This document shows, one piece after another, positions 40,772-52,353 of a stretch of 64,000 bases of DNA. The DNA is from Callaeas wilsoni (Eukaryota; Chordata; Aves; Passeriformes; Callaeidae): positions 104,128-168,127 of the forward strand of contig VWPU01017666.1 of NCBI GenBank assembly GCA_013398955.1. The letters run 5' to 3'. Position numbers and translations under genes: made by a program. Position 1 is the stretch's first letter, and each line of letters begins with the position of its first letter. The notes below the pieces were generated by a model. That model was not told the DNA's origin. It made no database searches and was given only the letters and a program-made list of their open reading frames with translations.

Positions 40772-43700
40772 CTGTCAGAAAAGAACCCCAAAACAAACCC
40801 CAAAGCAAGACTCATTACAATCCACACCCATTTACTGAGTATCAATGGAACAAAGGTATGGGTAACTATCAGCCATTCTCACATATATAGAGATATATAT
40901 TATGGGATGAATATGAACTTTTTTGAGCTGTGGTTTCTCAGAGTAGAAAAAAATAAAGGAAAAAAGTTAAAAAGAGAAACTGAGATTATTGTATCAGATC
41001 AATGAGAGGAGAATTTCTGAGGAAATACAGCTTTGTGTTTGAACACCATGAGATTCTGTTTTCTCACAGTTCATTAGTCAGATTCCTGGAAATTTTATTG
41101 ATATGCATTTCTTACAAAAATCTCCTTTACAAGTAAGTACACCCATAAATGAGAGGCTAGATACTCATCTGGAAGCTGTTTTAGATCACGTGATTTAAGC
41201 CTGTCTCAAACTTGCTCCTTGGAGGCTAAGCTGAACTGGCAGCAGTCCATTTGCTTGGTAAATATAAAATCAGAATTCTGTAAAATATCGCTAGTTATTG
41301 AAGAACACCAAACTTTCTGCCATGATAGTCCCACCATCCATTACAGATTTGTTTTTCTTCATTTTACTGTTTCTAAACAAACTAAAAAAGAAAACCCAAC
41401 AGTCCCATAAGCCCCCCAGCAGTCCTTGGCTGATACAAATCTAGCTGCCACTGTTCAGACTTTGCCTCAGAGTGTGCATCAAATGGATTCACCTGTTACA
41501 TTCCAGTCTTCTACCATGCCCTGGTAGAAGAGCAGTCTGCCCAGTTAAAGACTTCACATCCATGAGCCTGCTATTAGCTCCAACAGCTGCTGTTGTTGCT
41601 TTTGAGCTGTCTGAGGTGCTGTTAGAATACAGTTTACATCTCTCCATGATGCTTCTGCACCTGAACAGCCTGAAGCTGCAGCCACAGAAACTGAACATGC
41701 ATCTATTATTCTAAGGGTATGGGGCCTGCTACTGGGACAATAGCTGACAAAATTCATGATCCATTACAGAATGCATTTGTCAGAGCTAAATCAATTCCCT
41801 TTCCTGGTATCACATGCTGTCACCACATGCTTCACTTTGTTCTCTGGAGCTTTTTGGAAAGATGCAATCATCTGCCTTGTTCCTATTTCAGTCTTGGTAC
41901 TATCCCTTTTCCATTTCATTGAATTACAACAGGGAATCTGTTGAGGGGTATATAAGACTATCTGCCCAGTTCTTTCCCATTGTTGCCTTTATAGACCAAA
42001 AAATCCCCAATCTCAGGTCCGTATTTCTATAGGTGAAGCTTAGAAGAGAAATAGAAGATCTATTATATGTGAACAGTCAAAGCCTGCAAAAAAAAAGGAG
42101 ATTTTTTTCCTAGGTATTTATACTGTCTCTCTCTGGATGATATTTTTTTCTTCTAATCCCTTTCTTCAGTTGTGCAACTTTGAAAAAAATTACTCCTCTC
42201 AAAGCTTCCTCTGCCTCTTCAAATTCACCCCTTTTCAGAGCTTTAACCTTCTCATCTCTTCAGCTGTTTCAGAGACTTGAGTAACATTTGAAAATACCAT
42301 ATTGATTTAAAAAAAAAAAAAAGATATGTAAAACTTACGTATATACTTAATGCATCTGGTTCTTTCTCTGTGCTTTTTACCTGGTGGAAAAGTAATTTAC
42401 AGATCTTTCACCCCTACTAACAAATGGTATTTTTAAAAGGAATATAAAAGAAAGGCAGCTTACGCTTGGGTTGGAAGGTGTTTAAAACATGTTAGCTGTA
42501 GGAGTGAGTTCTAAGGCCCCAGAGAAATTTCTCCTACTTATACCAACAATTTCCATGTTGCATAGAAACAGCAATCGCAGTCCTTGGCTAGTGAGTAATT
42601 TTTAAATGCCTATATTAAAATATCTTTGACATATTATTTTAATAAGCTTTAAAAATAAGGAAAAAAATGGACCTGGCAATGTATTCTGTGTGAAGCACTT
42701 TAATGACTAAAAAATACATGTTTTAAGTTTTTTAAGTCATCAATATTGGTGGAGGGGTATATGGCCATATGCAGTACCAGGTAGATATATAGTACAGAAG
42801 TTAGGTCATGATTCAGATTTTTTAAGATCAGAAAGATCTTTATTATTACAAATTCTGTATGAAAGAGTAAAAAAAAAAATCATTCATTGGTTCATACATC
42901 AGAATTATAGTGTTTTTCTGAATTATCAAGTATCTCTTTCACAATATAAAAAGTTGCTGAAAAAGTATTAAGCTGTAAGCAATGTAGTCCTATGCATAAT
43001 TAGCCTTTAGTAAGCCAAAGATACTTAGATTTAATCTTACATGTTAGAATGTCATTCCTTATTACCAATTAAATTAATAAAGTGCCCAATTGACTCTCAT
43101 TATACACATGCATGTATTTACTTCAGGATCTTTTATACTTTTTTGACTAAGGTCTCTTACATATAGTTTTGTAAACTGCACTGGGAAGAATTCAGAATGA
43201 AAAAAAATGCAAACTATATTCCTATTCATTTCACTATGTGCTTTTTTTAAAATGTAGAACAAGAATGAATAGAAAGACTATAGAAAAGTGTAATATATAT
43301 TTATATATATATATATGTATGGTCACTTGACTTCAGGAGAGTTTGCTAAGATGTTTTTGCTTGTAAATTGAAACCAATAATGTGAACATATTTTGACACA
43401 AAGAAAGTAGATCAGATCTATGGAGATAGCATGGGTTAAAAGAATATTTATCATCCATGATACATCTAAATAATCTCTAAAATAACCAGTAAGAAACCTT
43501 ATGTCAGTACTATCACAGAAATTATTCAGCAGTGCAAGTCAGTAAAATAGTAAATAGATTTTTACTGAAAAATTAAAATTTCAGGAGGCAGGTACTCATA
43601 TAATTCTTAAGTTAAGAGTAACTTACAGAGCAGAATGCTACTTATGTATATGGATCAGAAATCCTAGTTATGTTGAAAAAAGGCTTTTTATTAGTAGACA

Positions 43701-44374
43701 TAACAGGAGATTGTAAGTAGTCCTGAACAGATTAAATTTGTGATTGCATGACAATGCAGGCTGATTGTGACCTTTGCTTTTGTATAAATACTGTATCTCT
43801 TAGATTTTTGTAAGCCACTAGATCGGTTTTAGTTGATCTCTGTCAGAATTAAAAAGCAGCTCCCACATTTTAAGAAAGTGCCTTTTTTTCATTCCATTTA
43901 TGATGTTTAAAATAAATTTCTTTTAATCCCAGCCGGCAGACATAAGCATGGGTATGTCTTACAACACCAACAATAAGGATAATAATAAAAATGTTAGTTA
44001 AAGTATTCAAAATTTCTTTTCAGTCAATCTCATTCTATAGGCAGTGAAATTATCTTGCTGCTAAACAGTGACTATTTGACTTCTTGGTCAGTAAGTTACA
44101 TTAGTAAAGATCATAAACAATAAACATGGCTTTAGATAATACTTCAGACTCTCTCAGTGAGCTGGTTTTGTTTTGAAGCCTTTCTAATATGCTTACTAGA
44201 GTAGTTAATTCTCTTTAGATTTCATTCAAAAAACTTGCCAAACAGATAGTATTTTTGTACCTTATAGTTCCTATACAACAAAAGAGCTTGATATGATTTA
44301 CCAATGTTCTCACTAGTAACACTGATAATTCAGAACTATCATTGTTTAAGATTGCTCTGTCATGTGGCAGTTAC
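40772..44374 (-). other. intron between exons A and B (phase 1)
   Basis: About 3.6 kb, GTAACT...CTGACAG on the minus strand. It contains a TA microsatellite at 43.3 kb. The stretch 41.4-42.0 kb is somewhat less AT-rich, with several short overlapping open frames but no recognisable product. Confidence 0.7.
43292..43319. repeat. TA-rich microsatellite
   Basis: AATATATATTTATATATATATATATG-type alternating TA in the long intron 5' of exon B. Confidence 0.82.
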
Positions 44375-44499
44375 CTTGTTGACATTTACAAGTGTATCCA
44401 TTGATATGATCAGCACAGGTTGAGCCATGTAGACAAGGTGATGAATTACACTCATTAACTTCTATTTCACAAAATTGTCCAGAAAATCCAGCAAGACAC
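44375..44499 (-). CDS. EYS: EGF-like exon A of an EYS-like gene (partial CDS)
   Basis: Internal coding exon of 125 bases, read on the minus strand. The acceptor is ...TTTGCTTCAG|G and the donor is ...CAACAAG|GTAACT, so it enters in phase 2 and leaves in phase 1. It encodes the C5-C6 end of one EGF module (CLAGFSGQFC), then most of a second: a calcium-binding start EIEVNEC, cysteines in SSPC, STC, GYTC and CKC, and the conserved aromatic in GYTC. The split entry codon lies between C4 and C5 of the previous module, so another EGF exon must lie upstream, outside the part I can resolve. The donor phase and missing EGF end are completed exactly by the exon at 40647-40771. EGF repeats in a gene with very long introns fit EYS, which acts in the photoreceptor extracellular matrix and ciliary region. 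Crumbs or another multi-EGF protein cannot be excluded by eye. The exon call is firm; the gene name is an inference. Confidence 0.72.
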
Positions 44500-46654
44500 C
44501 TGAAGCAAACAACATTCCAAAGTGTTATACTGTGCATAAACATCATATAAAATAGACCTTGTGTGGAAACAATGTGTCTAAAGCATGTGCATTAACAAGA
44601 CATCATATATTACTTTCTGCTTCAAGGAGTATTTACTGGAACACTCCAAGTTTCATTTTGTGATACATGCTGATCATTTAAGGGCTTTATGACGGCAAAA
44701 GCCATCAAAAAATTTCACATCTGCATCATAATTAAGCATAACAGTCTCAATTACAGTGTACTGGTTCTATCAAGGTGAATACAAACCTTTCTTCATGAAC
44801 TCTTCGGAGACTGTCTGCAAATATAATTTAGCTAAGTAACTACAGCCTATGTTTGAAAAACTGCTTGCTGACAAATGTGTACTATCAAATGTAGACTACA
44901 CCATAAAAAATAATCTTCAGGGCTCAAGCTTTAATTATTATTCTAGGTAAAAAAAATATTAGTTTTCTTAAAAAATACTCTTCTGTATTTTTGCGGTTCT
45001 AAATTCTATGTGATAATTGATATCAAAGTAGTTCTATATGATTTCAACACATGGCTTACAAGACTCACAAGACCTTTAACGAAGTTCAAAAATCCTACTA
45101 ATCTCATTATTGAAACATGTCTTTGCATATATATGCACAGCTTTATGGATGTACTCAAATTTATGTTCTAAAAAACAGGGTCCCATAATGGTATTAACAA
45201 TATTTACTCTTTTGAGATGTGTTGTACATGGATATATTTCACATGAGACAATGTTTTCAAAAACTCCTTTTAGCAACCGCGTGGTGCACATCTTGTATGT
45301 TGTCTTGGCTCTAGTGAAAAGCATAAAGGTTTATGTCCCACTTAAGAGGGAGATGAGTACATTAACAAACTCCCCTCGAGTAAAAGCAAGGTGTCTTGTC
45401 ACCTACTCCTCAAGGTGCTACATTGACTAAATACAACATATCTCATTAGAATGAGGTACCTGCAGCGTCTACCTTAGCTTTCCAGCAAAAGAGGAGGCTG
45501 GACCACGAAACACGTGTGACACCTCCTGAAGGATCATTACACTCTTTATCAGGAATTATATTTTGGTTTATTTTTGCTGTGACTATTAGACTATGTTTGT
45601 TTAGTTTCACATGGAATACACTCTGGGTAATGACAATCTGGAATCTACCAAGACAATGACAAAAGAACAGGTTTGTCAAAGTCTGCATCAACTACAGATG
45701 ACAGCAATGGCACTCTGCTTGGAAAATGTACAAACTGAAGCACACACGTCTATTTTTCAAATATCTAGTCATAATATATGAGAGAAAAATCATGGAAAAT
45801 ACACCTTAATGAGTGAACCATAAGCCTACATGTTTTTTGGTTGAAAAACATTTAAAAAATTCACTGAGAAGATACAGTTTGGCCGTTTGATCCTGTTTGT
45901 AAATGGCAAAGCCCAGTAGATAGAACACAACTTCACATACCCAACTGTAAACACCCTAGCATTCTCTTATGCTTGGTGGAATAAAGGATGCAGAGGATGA
46001 TTCTGCTCACTGAAATCCAAAATAATTTTATTCATACACCTTTGTCTTCACACTGTCTACAGAGCATATTAAGAAAAAAAAATTAAAATACACCCCCAAA
46101 AAAATTGAAGGGAACAAATTCTCCCAGATATGAAAAGGATGGAAAGACTATTCTACTAGGAAAAAAAAGCAACTAGACACAGGGAATACTGTGCCAGTTT
46201 AAATTAAATTTAAATTTAGCTTTATACTTTGGTGTAATTATAAGTATTTTATCTTAACAATAAAAAATCATTTACAGAATAAACTGCAAGAAATATCCAA
46301 TTATGTAAAATACCTGGACAGAACAACTACACCTATGTGTATTAAAGGTGTGTGGGCTTGATTTTTTCAGTCTGTAAAAGTCAAGCATTGAAAAAGGGTC
46401 TTTTTAAGAACTCTCCTGTTGGCTGCTTCGATTGGGTACGTTTTGATATGTGGCGTGTATACTTGCTGAGGAGTAGACACCAGTAAAGATAGAGCAGCTT
46501 ACTGAACTCCTGTGGTCATAACTATTTGGAGCAAGAATGATTAGTGGAGCAGGTTGCTATAACTCCCATGGAGAGAATCAATAGTATGGAATCAGCTAGA
46601 TATCACAGGTTACAGCCTGGATGAACTCTGTGTAATTTCCTACTCAGAAAGGCC

Positions 46655-46702
46655 TGAGACTTCAGAGACTCAAGGCTCTACAAAGCCTTGAGACTTCAGA
46701 GA
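46655..46702. repeat. hairpin between two 14-bp direct repeats
   Basis: TGAGACTTCAGAGA occurs at 46655-46668 and 46689-46702. Between and overlapping them, CTCAAGGCT (46669-46677) pairs exactly with AGCCTTGAG (46684-46692) across the loop CTACAA. Confidence 0.85.
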
Positions 46703-46756
46703 TATAAACTATATAACCATGAGCCTAACTCTATAGACACTGAGGTAGAAAAAAAA

Positions 46757-46795
46757 TATATATACACACACATATATATATATATATATACACGT
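46757..46795. repeat. TA/CA microsatellite
   Basis: Alternating TA runs interrupted by ACACACACA, then TATATATATATATATATA. Intronic. Confidence 0.9.
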
Positions 46796-49700
46796 ATAAA
46801 TGTTTGGCAAAGTAACCTATTTTGTACTGCAAGCTTTCCGAATATTTATATAATGTATAATAACATACAGAGTGATTGTGGCACCACCTGCAATAGAAAA
46901 GTTAAACAAATAGGACTTTGCCTTCAAATTGAAATTTAGATGAAAGATGTAAACCCAAGAAAGCACTTCGATATCCAGTATATCAAGTCCTACATATATC
47001 AATATGTACAAGGTACCCTTTTTCCCATGTCAGATAATCATTCAACTTATAGAATACTTTAGAATATTGGAAGCATTTAACATACTGACATGTTATATTT
47101 TTTTGGTAAAAACTGGAATACCACAGTATTCAGTTTGCTTCTGTTTAAAAAGCATGACAAGATGTATAAAATGCTTCATGACTGCAAAGACAGCCACACT
47201 ATTAACTAAATTATTCTGAGCAATTATGAAACAACTAGAAGCTAGAATAGCACCTTAGTATCAGCAGCTTTCACAAATTTCCCAAAATTGCAATAAACTT
47301 TATGCTTTATTAAGAGTTTAATAAAGTTAACACTTCTTAGGATGTGACAAGCAGTTCAATAATTTCTTAAGATTTTGTTCACTCCCACCTTCCTTCATAT
47401 CGTCTCCTTTTTCAAAAAAATCACATTTTTGTTCTGCCTCTCCACATTCTTACTTCCCTTCTGTCAATTCTTCTAGAACATTAGAAGGGACAGAAACAAT
47501 AGAATTTGAATATAACTGATATTAGAAAGTTTAAGTAGGTATGAAATACAGTTCTTGTGCTATAAATAGAAGTAAATCTAACAGAAATACTTTGGAACAT
47601 ATTTCTATGTGGTGTCTGGGATATGAGCATTCCTCAAATGAAAAGCAGAGGCTTTTAGATAGTTTTCATATGAAGGTATGATCCCTGCAAATCTTGTATA
47701 TTGATTACCATCTAATAGAAAACAATTTATGTCTTTATAAGTAAATGCATATCTAGGTTTATTACCAAATAACTCCTAGAGCTTATCTGATAAAGTAAGG
47801 TAATGCACTGTGAAGGCTGAGCTTTTAAACTTACAGAAGGATCAACGTAAGATCAATAGTTTGGTAATGCAAAAAATAGCGCTCATTTGCTGTCAGAATA
47901 ATGCATTCACAATTTATTTATGACCAGTTTTAGGGATGTTGGCAAAGATCTTTCTCTTTTCTGTCATTCCCTGCAGATTTTTTATCTTATATAAGATGCT
48001 GACATACTGTGGTACAAATATAATCCCTTTTGTGTTGTGCCTTTATATCAATCATTATCAGAAGTAATTATCTTAATTTGAGCATATGCCAAGGCAATAG
48101 CTGAACAAAAGTCTGGAAAGAGAGAATTAAATGAAGGAGTTGGATCTATGACAATTATGGCTACAGTCAGAGTAAAATATTTTCTTTGTTAGTAAACTTT
48201 CCACCTCAGAGAAAATCTACAAGAATCCAAATGTCAGCCAAATTTTTCTCTGCAACACTGATTTATATCCTCTTACAACTCACCACTCTGAGTCTGTTTT
48301 GTATCTCATATTTTCAGTCTATTTTTTTTTTACCTGTACCCTTTTCCTTCTCTCTCCCTCTCTTTCTTCATCTGCCTTGTGACCTTTTACAGCTTATGAA
48401 TAATTTGTGTATCAGTGAGATATGAGGTTCAGAAAAAAACATGGTTTCTACAACGCAGAAGTTTATTAGGTTTATCTGGGAGCAATTATTAACAGCAATT
48501 TTACTTAGAAGAGAATGCTTATGCTGTAACCTTTACTTGCCTATGTGACTCAGTCAACCTGGTAAAATCAATGGATTTTGTTAACCAGTCCACACTGTGA
48601 AATTTTTTTGGGACATCAGTTTTTCTTTGAGTGTTAACCTTGATGACTTTGGTAATGTTTTGCTAATACATCTCAGTTAGGTAATTAAGATGTTGGGCAG
48701 AATAATAGATCAATGTGAAAAGCACATCTCCTGAGCAACGGTCTTTGCTAAAATAGTCCTGTAAATGTGCAATCTCTTTTTACATTAGTCATGATATTTT
48801 TTCTTTTTCAAATCTGCATTTTCTGTCCAAAATAAATCTAGTTAACTGCTCTACTGTAACAGGCCAGATCTGTCATTGCAAATTTACACTGCGATTCCTA
48901 TACATTATTAACAAGCTATGAAAAGTCACTGGCTAAATGTCACGGACGCTCAGATATAGCAGCACCTTGGGATTCATATAGCAAACAGTTTAGTTTTAAT
49001 CATCTTGGATCACAAGGTGCCTTGACATTTGCAAGGCAACTTTTTCCTTTTTAACTTCCAGTGGAATCATACCTCTATTATCTCAATCATAATTCTTAAC
49101 TTCAAATGTGATAGAAAGTTTTACCGTCTAAATTAAAGAAGTGAAAAATCGATCAAACATGGACCTTGTAATTCATTTAATCGATGCTCGTATGCCAGCT
49201 TGGAAAGGAAAAAAGGAAGAGCAAGGAAAACCAGATAATTTAACCAGTTTCAGGATTATTAGAGACATTTCCTGTGAAATACATGACCCTTATCTTAGCA
49301 CTACTGAAGCATGACCTTCATGAGAAGTATTAGCACTACAAACTTCTGCAGAACCTTTTTAATTTGAAAGAAAAAATGAGTAAGAGCACTGATTCATTTT
49401 AAATATACATATCATTATAACATGATTTCTTAAAGCTTAAAATTTTTGGTGGAGGGAAAGTTTTTCTGCAGTGATAAATAAAAATTCAGTCTTTATTATA
49501 TTTTACTCTCTAACAGCTAACCTTTTGTATAGTAAATTTCAATTTACTGGAAGCCAATGCATCATTTTTGCCCTTTTAAGAAGGGTTATTCACAGACAAA
49601 ATATAAAAACCCAAACATTATTTTATTTAACTGATTTTTTTTTCAAGATATACAAGAACAAACCAAAATCCTGACCCTATCAACATTAGTTTGAAAAATG

Positions 49701-51186
49701 AAATGTCTAATTTGAAAGTTACAGTGTGATGTTCATAGTTTTGAATGTTCAGATCTTTTTATTTCTTTCAAACTTAGGTGCTATAATTTCTGTGGTTTTT
49801 TTTCTTATCTTACACATCTATCTGTCTGTATTAGCTCAATACACACACATAAAACAAAAAAAAGTTGCCTCATAAATGACTATATATGTGAAGTACTGTC
49901 ATCAGGTTACACAATGAATGACCACAACCACCCATTGCTCATTACCACAAACCACCTGGGGAAAGGAGAAAGAGGTAGAGGAGTTGAGAACAAAGGAGTG
50001 AAGTTAAGCCTGTGAAAAAGAGATTGATGGGATTGTGGGGCAGAGATGGTTTATTTTTTTGTCTTTTTTTTTTTTTTTCCTAACCATCCTATTCTATTTA
50101 AAATTGGCCATAAATTAAATTTTCCCCAAGTCAAGACTTTTAGCTAGTAGTTTCCCTGTGTTTATTTAGACCTCTGAGTTTCTCCATCTTATTTTCTCTC
50201 CCCATCCTACTGAGAAGAAGGGTGAAAGAGCAGCAGGGTGGGCATCTGGTAACTAGCCAAGTTTAAGCCACTATAAGGTTCTAGGCTTTTCCAATAATTT
50301 CTACATAAGTCCTGAAATTCTCAATTTATTTTCCTACCTCAAAATTAATTCTATTTATGGTAATTAAGACAAGGACCAGACCTCTTCAGGACTTGCCAGA
50401 ACCTTATTAAGGAACCTGTCTTAGAAAACAGTAATATAACATGAATTTCCTTATTAAGTGATCTGTACTTTAAGCATATTCTATAAAAACCAACCAACCA
50501 ACTAAAAAGGCACATTTATAATACATAATCCTCAGGTAGGAGTTATTTTGTTTTTTTCCTTCTATTTCTCACGATACTACAGTTAATGACTATAACATTG
50601 AACTTGTTCATATAAAAAAACTTTTGGCAGTAGAATCTGTTACAGCATTCTAGTTCCACTTACCAGGTTACTGAAACTTTTGCTATATTTGTTTCATTAA
50701 AAGTGAGATTAATAGCTAAGGGCATGTTACTATGAAGCTGATAGAATATTTAGAGAGGAATTCTTTATAATTATCTAATAATGGCCAAGCTCTTAATTGC
50801 TTTAGAATTAACTTCTATAGGCAAATCGCTTCAGCTGAGAAACCTTTTTTTCAAATGTTCCACTATTCCAAACTTTGCATCACACATCTTAAACAACTTT
50901 CATAGTGAGATTTACCACGGCCTTCAGCGAACACAAAAAAATGTGGGTCGTGGACAGATCACATAATGAGCTTAGCTTGGTAGAAACTGTCCCATGCAGG
51001 TTTTACTGCCTGCAGATTTTGGGCTTTTACCGTATTAAGCTCAGATGCAGGAATTCCCTAAGGAACACTGAAAAATGAAGGTACAGCATGAAAGTAGATT
51101 ATCTGCTGTGTGGTCATCCATCTGGTCTGAAGATTGTGGATGCTGCTGATGAAGCAGCAGACAACCCAATCAACATGTATGATGTT

Positions 51187-51232
51187 AAATAAATATATAA
51201 AAAATAAAAATACATGTAAATAAATAAATAAG
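51187..51232. repeat. A/T-rich (AAAT)n-like repeat
   Basis: AAATAAATATATAAAAAATAAAAA and TAAATAAATAAATAAG motifs over about 46 bases. Confidence 0.8.
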
Positions 51233-52311
51233 TGTTCTATTGCTCTTGGAGCCTAAAAATTGAGAGGAGAAATAAAGAACATTGACTTCTGTGTGCATAT
51301 GTGTGTGAACTCTTAGTGATTTCTGGGATCCTATGTTTGATCAGCATAGATCTTTTTGGTACTGTGGTTTCACTAATGGGTTAAACTGATTGTCTTCCTA
51401 AGACAAATGGCTCTGAGTTCAAAGTAATGTGAGTCAGCTGCCTTATCACTAATACTACTGAAAATTGCTTCTCCTGATGTACTTTGAAGCATGTTTCTAT
51501 GGAGAGAACTTGAGAAGGCAGCCACTAAGGAATTTACACAAGTCTCCCGAGAGCTTTTCTCAGATTGTTTTCTCTAAAACCCTTCCCAAGGTGATGCTGT
51601 GATTGTTAATTTTAGAACGCTGACAATGAAGCTTTCTCCAAGCTACAAGTGTAGCATATCATGTTGCTTCTTTTATTTCCCTTCCCTCCTCTGTATTCTC
51701 CTTGGATGTACTGTCCAGAATGAAGCAAGTTTATTTACTTTGAAGAAAAATTTCCCATAGAATGAAGTAAAAATAAATTATAGCTCTCCATGGTGGTCAG
51801 GAAATGTTAGTTCTATTTTAAAGAATATTGAATGTGAATTGAAAAGAAAAAGAAAAGAGTATTAGCACACTTGAGTATGTATTTGGTTTTAAAGGGTATT
51901 CCATTTATTCATCTAAAGTTCTGTACCTACCATATCAGAATCAGAGTCCCTACTACAGATCTATAATCTGAAAGAATGAAAGTAATCTTCTTTCTTTCTG
52001 CTTTCTTTCTTAGATTATGGGAGAATTCATTCAATTATTAATATAATTTAGAGTTGTATGAAAGTAGTTATTAGAGAAAAATTAAGTTGAAAAGAGGAGT
52101 AGCATACATAGTCCAAGAGTTCCAAGTTCAGATCTTGTAAATTTTCTGATTCTGATAGTCAGGAACTTTTCCATATTCATCATTATTTCATATTGAATAT
52201 CTTTGCAAAGGTAAAATGAATTTAAAAAGGGTGATTAACAGCGCCATTTTCTTGGAGAGCTACTTTTAGAACAGGAGCTACAAACCACACGGTTGGGATC
52301 TTATCCATATG

Positions 52312-52353
52312 TTAACTTTTAACAGCCCGATATTAACTTTTAACAGCCCGATA
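52312..52353. repeat. perfect 21-bp tandem duplication
   Basis: The unit TTAACTTTTAACAGCCCGATA (21 bases) is present twice without mismatch at 52312-52332 and 52333-52353. The perfect identity suggests a recent slippage duplication. Confidence 0.93.

Noticed and set aside
40478..41005. 175-codon open frame on the plus strand, the longest in the window
   Set aside because: It lies across EGF exon B on the opposite strand, has no domain or compositional sign of a protein, and extends into intron. It is an antisense shadow.
41400..42032. Group of overlapping short frames in a less AT-rich stretch, considered as an extra exon
   Set aside because: No EGF cysteine pattern or matching splice phases, and exons A and B already join exactly, so an exon between them is not needed.
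43292..43319. TATA-like runs as promoters
   Set aside because: They are alternating TA microsatellites with no initiator, GC box or nearby coding start.
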